Source: Ruminococcus sp. (lineage in GTDB: Bacteria; Bacillota; Clostridia; Oscillospirales; Ruminococcaceae). From it: a DNA stretch of 10,213 bases. A model generated the notes under the pieces. That model was not told the origin of the DNA. It saw only the letters and a program-made list of their open reading frames with translations, and ran no database searches. Location: assembly GCA_003446315.1 (NCBI GenBank), contig DMBA01000278.1, forward strand, positions 1 through 10,213, read 5' to 3'. The position numbers and the translations under genes are program-made. This document shows positions 1-5,855 of the stretch, piece by piece (position 1 is the stretch's first letter; each line of letters opens with the position of its first letter).

Positions 1-252
1 TTTATCTACGACAACATCATGTATGCTGAGTTGAATACAAAGAGTGATTTCTGTATGGAATGTGGCTACGATGGAGAAATCAAGATTGTAGAAGAGGAAG
101 GCAGCGGAAAGCTGGTTTGGGAATGCCCGAACTGCCATAACCGCGATCAATCGAAGATGAATATTGCAAGACGTACCTGCGGATACATCGGCACGCAGTA
201 CTGGAATCAGGGCAGAACCGCCGAGATCAAGGATCGGGTGCTGCATCTGTGA
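1..252 (+). CDS. nrdD: Anaerobic ribonucleoside-triphosphate reductase, C-terminal end (partial)
   Basis: This is the last 83 codons of the class III ribonucleotide reductase, which reduces ribonucleoside triphosphates to deoxy forms under anaerobiosis using a glycyl radical. The frame is open from base 1, so the gene starts upstream of the window. Seen: two Cys pairs, CMEC (visible residues 18-21) and CPNC (42-45), which form the family's C-terminal zinc ribbon. They are followed by RRTCGYIG (57-64), the glycyl-radical loop, where the Gly after the Cys is the expected radical site. The tail ends in a typical run of charged residues. The stop codon overlaps the nrdG start as GTGA, so the two are translationally coupled. 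An obligate or facultative anaerobic life style follows from the family. Identification is very secure; only the N-terminal bulk is missing. Confidence 0.96.
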   Translation, partial: FIYDNIMYAELNTKSDFCMECGYDGEIKIVEEEGSGKLVWECPNCHNRDQSKMNIARRTCGYIGTQYWNQGRTAEIKDRVLHL

Positions 253-770
253 ATGTTGCGGGCATCAAGAAAACCGATATTGCAAACGGGGCAGGGGTGC
301 GTGTGAGCTTGTTTGTATCAGGCTGCACGCATCACTGCAAGAACTGTTTCAATCCGGATACATGGGATTTTGGATACGGGGAACCGTATACCGCAGAAAC
401 CGAGCAAATGCTGATCGAATCGCTGCGTCCTTCCTATATCCGCGGCTTAACGCTGCTGGGCGGAGAACCGTTTGAACCGGCAAATCAGCGGACACTGGTG
501 CAGTTGCTGCGGCGCGTGCGGCAGGAGCTGCCGGAGAAGAATATCTGGTGTTATTCCGGCTATACGTTTGAGGAACTGACCGGTTCATCAAGGGCACGCT
601 GCGAGGTGACTGACGAGATGCTGGAATTGCTGGATGTGCTGGTGGACGGCGAATATGTCGATGCGCTGCGCAATATCCGGCTGAAATTCCGCGGGTCGGA
701 GAATCAGCGGATTCTGGATGTGCAGGCGAGTCTCCGGATGGGAAGCGCGGTGCGATTCGATAAGATATGA
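249..770 (+). CDS. nrdG: Anaerobic ribonucleotide reductase activating protein (radical SAM)
   Basis: This 173-residue radical SAM enzyme uses a [4Fe-4S] cluster and S-adenosylmethionine to generate the glycyl radical on NrdD. Seen: the cluster motif C26-x3-C30-x2-C33 (CTHHCKNC), preceded by the GVRVSLFVSGC stretch typical of NrdG; the SAM-binding GGEP motif near residues 70-74; a WCYSGYTFE segment; and the late KFRGSENQR motif that is characteristic of NrdG. It is slightly longer than the E. coli protein (154 residues). The start is GTG at 249, overlapping the nrdD stop (GTGA). No good Shine-Dalgarno lies at the usual distance, only AAGGA about 15 nt upstream, so coupling to nrdD translation is the likely entry route. 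It is transcribed with nrdD and ends before a terminator. Confidence 0.96.
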   Translation: MNVAGIKKTDIANGAGVRVSLFVSGCTHHCKNCFNPDTWDFGYGEPYTAETEQMLIESLRPSYIRGLTLLGGEPFEPANQRTLVQLLRRVRQELPEKNIWCYSGYTFEELTGSSRARCEVTDEMLELLDVLVDGEYVDALRNIRLKFRGSENQRILDVQASLRMGSAVRFDKI

Positions 771-811
771 GGAACCGCTGCCCGCATGATAAATCCGTCA
801 GAGGCATAAAA

Positions 812-842
812 AAGACACATGCTGTGAAAAAGCATGTGTCTT
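812..842. terminator. Bidirectional rho-independent terminator between nrdG and a convergent gene
   Basis: A perfect 12-bp stem (AAGACACATGCT at 812-823 paired with 831-842) encloses a 7-nt loop. On the minus strand it is followed by a run of six U's (CTTTTTTATG), so it is a strong terminator for the minus-strand gene whose stop lies at 860. On the plus strand the tail is weaker (TTCGTGTTATT) but probably serves nrdDG. Confidence 0.85.
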
Positions 843-859
843 CGTGTTATTCGGTGTTG

Positions 860-1333
860 TTATGTATCCGAAACGATCCGGTAATACCAGTGAATATCTC
901 TGGTCGGAAAGGCATCAAAGAACGGCAGGCATGAATCAGCGCTGTAGATCAGTTCGGCATGTTTTTTGCAGAATATGCCGCCGGTTTTCTGTGTTGCGAT
1001 GCGGATGGCATTGCCTTCTGCAAATACGGCGAAGCAGTCATCGCCGAATAACTCCGAAATATTGTTGGAAAACTGCAAATAATCGGAAGAATCCTCTTTC
1101 CGAATGCCGAAATTATGATCGGAAGAGGGTGTGCCGTAGATCGAAGTGGTGTAATTGTGCTTTGTTAAATAAGAAGCGATCTGCTGGCACGCAGACTGGT
1201 GCATGGTAAAATACTGCAAGGTTCTGTCCGGGGTGACGTTTGCCGGGCGTAAGAGCAGCCACCAGATGAAACAAATGCCAATGGTGATTGCAATTGTAAT
1301 GAGTGTCATTTTTACAATTTTCTTGCTGCTCAC
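860..1333 (-). CDS. Membrane-anchored protein of unknown function, 157 aa
   Basis: I do not recognise a family. The protein begins with a short basic stretch (SSKKIVK) and a hydrophobic segment at residues 9-28 that looks like a signal anchor. An approximately 128-residue domain follows, probably outside the cell. That part holds four Cys (49, 100, 122, 135) and is rich in aromatic residues (FCKKHAELIY, IHWYYRIV near the end). The start is GTG at 1333, chosen because a GGGGGG stretch lies about 8 nt upstream and the hydrophobic segment follows directly. A good promoter lies at 1366-1394 and a strong terminator sits 18 nt past the stop, so it is a one-gene transcript. The gene is convergent with nrdG and divergent from the acetyltransferase. 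That it is expressed is well supported by these signals; its function is unknown. Confidence 0.75.
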   Translation of the reverse strand: MSSKKIVKMTLITIAITIGICFIWWLLLRPANVTPDRTLQYFTMHQSACQQIASYLTKHNYTTSIYGTPSSDHNFGIRKEDSSDYLQFSNNISELFGDDCFAVFAEGNAIRIATQKTGGIFCKKHAELIYSADSCLPFFDAFPTRDIHWYYRIVSDT

Positions 1334-1365
1334 TACCGATCCCCCCTATTCGTCTTTATAATCTT

Positions 1366-1394
1366 ATTTTAGCACAAAACCGGAAAAAAGTCAA
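1366..1394 (-). promoter_or_regulatory. Sigma-A promoter of the 157-aa membrane protein gene
   Basis: On the minus strand, TTGACT (1389-1394) and TAAAAT (1366-1371) are separated by exactly 17 bp. The transcript would start near 1359, leaving a leader of about 25 nt containing the G-rich ribosome binding site. A gapped palindrome, GTGAC-N6-GTCAC at 1400-1415, lies just upstream of the -35 and may be an operator. Confidence 0.75.
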
Positions 1395-1548
1395 GAAAAG
1401 TGACTGAATCGTCACAAAAAATATTTGTTTTATGGTAAAACAAGAAATGAGTACGAAAATGCGCAGCTTTTGTGCGGATGTCCGTACTGCGGAAGCTGTG
1501 CATACAAAAAACAAAACAGATACTATATTGTGAAGAAGGAGTGGAAAA

Positions 1549-2301
1549 ATGAGAGAAGTACAGAAAGAATCGTTCCCGGAAATGATCCGTTGGGCTCGAC
1601 AGGCAGCCGGTGATTCGGTTTATCCGCTTTCGATTGCAGAAGGGGTGCAATCCGGACGGATCTTTACAGATGATCGGGCATATTTATTCTGGCATCACTG
1701 CGGATTTGCGTATCTTGCCGGCAGACCCGATGCGCAATTTTTGAGTGAGGTCGAAAATATGATCCTGCAAACGGATCCGCAAAAACAACGATTTCTTCTG
1801 ATTACGGATCTTGCAGAAATCTGCGCATATTTTGCGAAAAATCCGATGATTCAGACAGAATTCCGCAAATATTACGTTTTTTATCATGCATTGCCGGAGC
1901 CGGTGCTGCCGGATGGATATACACTCAAAAAGCTGGATGCCGCCTTGACTGAGCAGTTGTCCGGCAGGATCGTTCCGGCATGGTCGTGGAAGGATACAGA
2001 GCAGTTTTTGCAAGCAGGTACTGGATTTTGCGTGATGAAAGGTGCAGAACCGGCAGCATGGGCATTCAGCGCTGCCGTCACTTCCGATACCATTGATATC
2101 GGGGTCGAAACGGCACCGGCTTACCGCAAAAAAGGATTGGCAACATGTGCTGCCGCTGCAGTCATGCAGGATGGCTGTGCGCAGGGCAAGCGGCTTGTCT
2201 GGGCACATCATGCAGCAAATGAAGGCTCGATGAAAACAGCAGAGGCGCTCGGTTTTACGATCAATCGTGCTTGTGCGGTGCTGCACAGAGCAGATAAATA
2301 A
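1549..2301 (+). CDS. GNAT-family N-acetyltransferase (ZmaR-like), 250 aa
   Basis: Predicted cytoplasmic acetyl-CoA-dependent N-acetyltransferase. The C-terminal part carries the GNAT acetyl-CoA site: a beta strand leading into GVETAPAYRKKGLA (residues 185-198), where R-K-K-G-L-A matches the Q/R-x-x-G-x-G/A pyrophosphate loop, then the helix ATCAAAAVM. Later WAHHAANEGSMKTAEALGF matches the motif B region (N-x-x-S-x-x-x-A-x-x-L-G-F). The N-terminal ~120 residues are not GNAT-like by eye. The arrangement, with a segment like FHALPEPVLPDGYTL linking to the catalytic domain, resembles the GNAT_acetyltran family that includes zwittermicin-resistance protein ZmaR. The start is ATG 1549, with AAGGAG at 1536-1541 seven nt upstream. 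It lies upstream of a TipA-type regulator that has its own promoter. The substrate cannot be read from sequence; antibiotic or metabolite acetylation is an inference. Confidence 0.85.
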   Translation: MREVQKESFPEMIRWARQAAGDSVYPLSIAEGVQSGRIFTDDRAYLFWHHCGFAYLAGRPDAQFLSEVENMILQTDPQKQRFLLITDLAEICAYFAKNPMIQTEFRKYYVFYHALPEPVLPDGYTLKKLDAALTEQLSGRIVPAWSWKDTEQFLQAGTGFCVMKGAEPAAWAFSAAVTSDTIDIGVETAPAYRKKGLATCAAAAVMQDGCAQGKRLVWAHHAANEGSMKTAEALGFTINRACAVLHRADK

Positions 2302-2386
2302 TTGGCAAAATATGTGCAATATGATCATGCATAAACGGAATATGATTCTGATATTTGTGCAAATAACCAAAACTTGCGGCGATCGC

Positions 2387-2417
2387 TTGACTCTGACGTA
2401 ACGTGATAGTGTATGAT
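2387..2417 (+). promoter_or_regulatory. MerR-type promoter with 19-bp spacer and central palindrome
   Basis: TTGACT (2387-2392) and TATGAT (2412-2417) are separated by 19 bp, the over-long spacing that MerR-family activators correct by twisting DNA. CTCTGACGTAACGTGATAG (2391-2409) is an imperfect dyad: 7 of 9 base pairs match around base 2400, with ACGT-A-ACGT at its core. It lies 42 nt upstream of the tipA-like gene, implying autoregulation, as known for tipA and mta. Confidence 0.8.
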
Positions 2418-2458
2418 AAAATCACGCAAACGAACAGGAGCCGAAAGGGGAAAACAAC

Positions 2459-3190
2459 ATGATGACAGTGAAAGATGTCAGCAAATTGACCGGAATCAGT
2501 GTGCGCACACTGCAATATTACGATCAGATCGGTTTGCTGAAACCTGCGGCATATTCCGATGCCGGTTACAGACTGTATGACGATGCAGCGCTGAAAAGTT
2601 TACAGCAGATTTTACTGTTTCGGGAGTTGGAATTTTCGCTGAAGGATATCCGGATGATCCTGCATGCGCCGGATTATGACCGGAATCGTGTGCTGGAGCA
2701 GCAAATCGCCTTGCTGACAATGAAAAAAGAGCATTTGGAAAACCTGATCCTGTTTGCCCGCGGAATACAATTATTAGGAGTGAATACAATGGATTTTTCT
2801 GCATTTGACAAAACAAAACTGGATGAATATGCACGCCGTGCCAAGGAAGAATGGGGAAATACGCCGCAATATCAGGAGATGAAACAAAAGGAGCAAGGTC
2901 GTACCCCGGAACAGGAAAACGCAATAATCGGGGATATGATGCGGCTGTTTACCGAATTCGGCGGCATGCGCAGTCAGGATCCCGCGGATGATTCTGTGCA
3001 GCGGCAGGTGAAGCGGCTACAGGATTTCATCACGGAGCATCTTTATACCTGCACCGATCAGATTTTGCGCGGACTCGGAAAAATGTATGCCGGCGGCGGC
3101 GAGATTTCAGAGAATATTGACCGTGCCGGCGGAGCAGGAACGGCTGTATTCGTCGCAAAAGCGATTGCCGTTTATTGCGGAACGGACTGA
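2459..3190 (+). CDS. MerR-family regulator with TipAS drug-binding domain (TipA/Mta type)
   Basis: This is a 243-residue transcription activator. Residues 1-70 form a winged helix-turn-helix of MerR type (VKDVSKLTGISVRTLQYYDQ, then GLLKP and the wing GYRLYDD). Residues ~75-105 form the dimerisation coiled coil (VLEQQIALLTMKKEHLENLI). Residues 111-243 form an all-helical TipAS-like ligand-binding domain starting MDFSAFDKTKLDEYA. In Streptomyces TipA this domain binds thiopeptide antibiotics, and in Bacillus Mta it governs multidrug efflux. Cys198 lies in YTCTDQILRGLGKMY, a conserved region of the domain; TipAS attaches its ligand through a Cys, but I cannot establish that this Cys is the equivalent one. 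The start is ATG 2459, with a purine-rich GAAAGGGG 8 nt upstream; a second ATG follows directly at 2462. An in-frame internal start at 2789 is annotated separately. The promoter has the MerR 19-bp spacer. Confidence 0.92.
   Translation: MMTVKDVSKLTGISVRTLQYYDQIGLLKPAAYSDAGYRLYDDAALKSLQQILLFRELEFSLKDIRMILHAPDYDRNRVLEQQIALLTMKKEHLENLILFARGIQLLGVNTMDFSAFDKTKLDEYARRAKEEWGNTPQYQEMKQKEQGRTPEQENAIIGDMMRLFTEFGGMRSQDPADDSVQRQVKRLQDFITEHLYTCTDQILRGLGKMYAGGGEISENIDRAGGAGTAVFVAKAIAVYCGTD
2776..2791 (+). promoter_or_regulatory. Internal Shine-Dalgarno and ATG for a short TipAS-like product
   Basis: AGGAG (2776-2780) is followed 8 nt later by ATG (2789-2791), in frame at codon 111 of the regulator, exactly where the helix-turn-helix and coiled coil end and the ligand-binding domain begins. 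Initiation here would give a 133-residue protein (2789-3190). Streptomyces tipA is known to make TipAS (144 residues) from an internal in-frame start near codon 110 of TipAL. Use of the site here is inferred from that match. Confidence 0.6.
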
Positions 3191-3194
3191 GGTA

Positions 3195-3271
3195 CCACTG
3201 ATGAACGTGTCTCCGCCCGCAAATTCCCGCTTTCAATTCGAATCCATCGGAGAGACTGATTCAATCAGTGG
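3195..3271. repeat. Imperfect inverted repeat after the tipA-like gene
   Basis: CCACTGAT (3195-3202) pairs with ATCAGTGG (3264-3271), and further in TCTCC (3210-3214) pairs with GGAGA (3249-3253). The right arm holds its own palindrome, ACTGATT-C-AATCAGT (3255-3269). It sits between the stop codon and the terminator. It may simply be 3'-UTR structure; no mobile-element features accompany it. Confidence 0.45.
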
Positions 3272-3291
3272 TTTCCTTCATCTGCAACAAA

Positions 3292-3323
3292 AACTCCGGT
3301 CATTGATTTCAGTGACCGGAGTT
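3292..3323. terminator. Bidirectional rho-independent terminator between convergent genes
   Basis: AACTCCGGTCA (3292-3302) pairs perfectly with TGACCGGAGTT (3313-3323). The stem extends by three more pairs (one G-U) to a 4-nt ATTT loop. T-rich tails occur on both sides: TCTTTTGTG on the plus strand, and a run of five T's on the minus strand. It ends both the tipA-like transcript and the long minus-strand series that finishes with the ArsC-like gene. Confidence 0.88.
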
Positions 3324-3360
3324 CTTTTGTGTTATTATTTTTTGCGATTTGTGATTTCGG

Positions 3361-3708
3361 TTATGAGTCGGCTTCTGTGATCCATTGCTTCCAGACGGCA
3401 GTTGCCTCGCCAACGGTGGCTTTTTGTCCGTTCCGAACGATCGGGGTGCGGAGCATTTCCGGCGTTTCCAACAGCATATCAAACTGTGCATCCGGCAAAA
3501 GATGCTGCCACAAGGCGTAATCCTGATCTTTTGGGTCAACCAGCGTTTCCATGCCGCCGACCGCACGGATCACACTTTCGAGTTCGCGCTTGCTCATGCC
3601 CTTATCCGGCAGGTCAATGCGCTGGAATTTCACACCGCGTTCCTTAAAAAAACGTTCGGCTTTCTTGGTATCGAAGCATTTGTTTTTCCCGAAAATCTGA
3701 ATATTCAT
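3361..3708 (-). CDS. ArsC/Spx-family thioredoxin-fold protein, 115 aa
   Basis: This small thioredoxin-fold protein belongs to the arsenate reductase / Spx superfamily. Seen: IQIFGKNKCFDTKKAERFF at the N-terminus with one active-site Cys (Cys11), the family's following KKA, and the conserved cis-Pro loop LRTPIVRNG (residues 86-94). The second Cys of the Spx CxxC redox switch is replaced by Thr14, and no other Cys is present. The arginine-rich C-terminal segment of plasmid ArsC is not evident. It is therefore best called an ArsC-like family protein; arsenate reduction is unproven and the Spx role unlikely. Its ATG overlaps the stop of the upstream PBP gene (ATGA), with GGGGGTG about 10 nt upstream. 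It ends the minus-strand series, 38 nt before a terminator. Confidence 0.85.
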   Translation of the reverse strand: MNIQIFGKNKCFDTKKAERFFKERGVKFQRIDLPDKGMSKRELESVIRAVGGMETLVDPKDQDYALWQHLLPDAQFDMLLETPEMLRTPIVRNGQKATVGEATAVWKQWITEADS

Positions 3709-5753
3709 GGTGTAGTTTCACCCCCGGATCTTGCGCTGAGTGCGACACCGATCTGCGAATTCGGATAGCATTTTGCATATTCATTCAGGATGCCGCGCAC
3801 CATATATTTTGCGTATTTACCGCCTTCCACCATTGCGCAGAAGGCAATTTCCGGATTTTCAGCCGGTGCATAGCCGATGACAAACGAATCCGTTCCGCGC
3901 GGAGATTGCGGTGTACCGGTTTTCAAAGCAACCGAAAAACCGAGTTGATTCAAGTCATATTGCGGCAGCATGGGTGTGCTTGCAGCGCCTTTCATGCCTT
4001 CCTCAATATACTGATACACCATATCTGCGTTATTTTGCGCGACGGTTGCAACAAGTTCCGGCTCTTTGACGGAAAGCTGTTCGGTCATGGTATTTGTCCA
4101 ATAGGAATCAATCAGGTGCGGGCGATAGCGCTTGCCATTATTTGCGATCGTAGAAGCGACCGTTGCCATTTGCAGCGGCGTGACCTGAATCTCCGATTGT
4201 CCGATACCGGCTTGCAGCAGCTCACCGACATACCAATTGATGCCGAGTTTTTCGAAGGTTTCGGGGCAGGCGAGATAGCCGCCGCTGTCGCCCGATTCCA
4301 GACCCAGCGGTTCGCCCAGACCGTACAGTCGTTCATAATCCAGCAGCAGATCGAGTCCCAGACGGGAGCTCAGCTCATAAAAGAACACATTGCAGGAAAC
4401 GGTCAGTGCACGGGTGACATTGATGTTCTGGTGATAGCCGGTGCAGTGGAAGGTATGGTCAATGAACTGGTAATTGGTTTGGCAGTAAAACTGCGTATTT
4501 CCGTTGATTTTACCCGAATCCAGACCGGCAGTCGCCGTAATGGTTTTGAAGGTCGAGCCGGGACGGTAAAGACCGTCTGTTGCACGGTTTATCAGCGGAA
4601 AGTTTTCCTTCTCGGCAACCGCGCTGTAATCGGTCATCAGGTCGGAGAGATCATAGGTCGGGAGCGTTGCCATGCCCAGAACTGCATTATCTTTGGTATC
4701 CAGCACGACGATCGCGCCGCAATTGGCGTTCCGGCACTCCGCTTCTGTATCACGCAGCATCTGGCAATGGGAATCCAGCAGCGTCTGCAAGCCGGTGTTG
4801 AAATCGTTGTTCACAGTCAACTGGATGGTTTTTCCGCCGACCGGTTCCTTTGTGACCATCACTGAGGAGACTTCGCCGTTTGTGACGGTGATCTCCTTTG
4901 CACCGTTATAGCCGCGCAGTTCCGCTTCGCAAGCCATTTCCAGACCCGTTTTGCCGACGGTATCGGAAAGGGCGTAATCGGAATGCCCGTTTTCTTTGAG
5001 CGCATCGAATTCTTCCTGTGAATAGATCGGGCCGACATAGCCGATCTCATGCGGGAGCACGGTGCCGTTTTCCACGGTGCGGATCGCTTCTTCGACGATA
5101 TTGACACCGCCGAGCGTGATGCGCAGTTCCTTGATGCGCGTGACCATTTTCAGGTCAATATCATTTGCGAAATAGAAAACATTTGACATGGAAAAACCGC
5201 GCAGGATCATTTCATACCGGATCCCTGCGATCAGACGCTTTTCCTGTTCGGTATAGGTATCGTCGATCTCATAATCTGAATAGAGCTTATCCATGCAGTT
5301 TTGTGCAGTCGCATACTGATTCAGATGCAGATTCTGCTTCATCAGATCGGCATCACTTTCGCGGTCTTTCTCGAAGACATAGGGTTCCATGCGCGTGACG
5401 GGCGTGGAGTCATTCCACTGGAAACCGGCATCTTTCAGCAGATTTGCAGTTCGCAGGATGACCTTGTTTCCTTCCTTGTTATCGGTTGGGAAATAGGCTT
5501 TTTCGATGACCAGATTATAGCCGATCTTGTTGGAAACGATCGGTTTTCCGGTACAGTCCACGATCGCGCCGCGGGTCGCGGGGATCACCTGCGTATAGAC
5601 CGTTTCGGTGACATGCTGATTATTTTCTTCTTCGGCGGCAGCGATTTGCAGCTTTGTCAGGCGATAGATGGCGAGTGCAGCGGATGCTGCGACCAGCAGG
5701 ATCAGGAAGCTGCTGCGAAGAAATTCGGATATTTGCCGTAGAATCTCTTTCAT
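3705..5753 (-). CDS. Class B penicillin-binding protein, PBP2-like transpeptidase
   Basis: This is a membrane-anchored peptidoglycan D,D-transpeptidase of about 682 residues. Seen: a single N-terminal membrane segment at residues ~14-31; the class B dimerisation/linker region (RGAIVDCTGKPIVSNKIGYNL); and then the transpeptidase domain with SxxK (Ser400-Thr-Phe-Lys403 in PGSTFK), SxN (Ser453-Cys-Asn455) and KTG (Lys611-Thr-Gly613) in the right order and spacing. There are no PASTA repeats, which argues against a SpoVD or PBP2x assignment. MinD and MgsA homologues lie upstream, suggesting the elongation-type PBP2 (mrdA). I chose ATG 5753 because GGAGA lies 7 nt upstream and the membrane anchor follows at once. 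A start at 5825 would add 24 polar residues and lacks such a site. hisS ends 102 nt upstream with no minus-strand terminator between, so cotranscription is likely. Confidence 0.93.
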   Translation of the reverse strand: MKEILRQISEFLRSSFLILLVAASAALAIYRLTKLQIAAAEEENNQHVTETVYTQVIPATRGAIVDCTGKPIVSNKIGYNLVIEKAYFPTDNKEGNKVILRTANLLKDAGFQWNDSTPVTRMEPYVFEKDRESDADLMKQNLHLNQYATAQNCMDKLYSDYEIDDTYTEQEKRLIAGIRYEMILRGFSMSNVFYFANDIDLKMVTRIKELRITLGGVNIVEEAIRTVENGTVLPHEIGYVGPIYSQEEFDALKENGHSDYALSDTVGKTGLEMACEAELRGYNGAKEITVTNGEVSSVMVTKEPVGGKTIQLTVNNDFNTGLQTLLDSHCQMLRDTEAECRNANCGAIVVLDTKDNAVLGMATLPTYDLSDLMTDYSAVAEKENFPLINRATDGLYRPGSTFKTITATAGLDSGKINGNTQFYCQTNYQFIDHTFHCTGYHQNINVTRALTVSCNVFFYELSSRLGLDLLLDYERLYGLGEPLGLESGDSGGYLACPETFEKLGINWYVGELLQAGIGQSEIQVTPLQMATVASTIANNGKRYRPHLIDSYWTNTMTEQLSVKEPELVATVAQNNADMVYQYIEEGMKGAASTPMLPQYDLNQLGFSVALKTGTPQSPRGTDSFVIGYAPAENPEIAFCAMVEGGKYAKYMVRGILNEYAKCYPNSQIGVALSARSGGETTP

Positions 5754-5855
5754 TTTGTGTTCTCCGTTCAAAGGGAAGCGGGAAATCAGTTCTGATTTTT
5801 CTTTTTGCACTGATATCGGCATCACATGATATGTGAACCGTCTTTCCGGTTTTTA

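Noticed and set aside
1425..1613. A 62-codon plus-strand frame with CGCPYCGSC, resembling a zinc ribbon, upstream of the acetyltransferase
   Set aside because: The Cys cluster arises from the hairpin sequence, no Shine-Dalgarno precedes it, and it runs 65 bases into the acetyltransferase gene in another frame.
3906..4865. A 319-codon plus-strand frame inside the PBP gene, and a 259-codon plus-strand frame (7894-8673) inside the minD-like gene
   Set aside because: Both are antisense to proteins with complete catalytic motifs and show no recognisable domains.
5783..5798. The palindrome AAATCAG-TT-CTGATTT ahead of the PBP start
   Set aside because: It is short and A/T-rich, with no promoter hexamers placed around it; not distinguishable from chance.
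5753..5825. A longer PBP start at 5825 adding 24 residues
   Set aside because: The extension is polar, lacks a suitable ribosome binding site and separates the start from the membrane anchor, whereas ATG 5753 has GGAGA seven bases upstream.
5836..5855. A terminator-like hairpin, AACCG-N6-CGGTTTTTATT, between hisS and the PBP gene
   Set aside because: The T-run follows the stem on the plus strand, where no gene is being transcribed; on the minus strand it has no U-run, so it would not stop hisS-PBP transcription.
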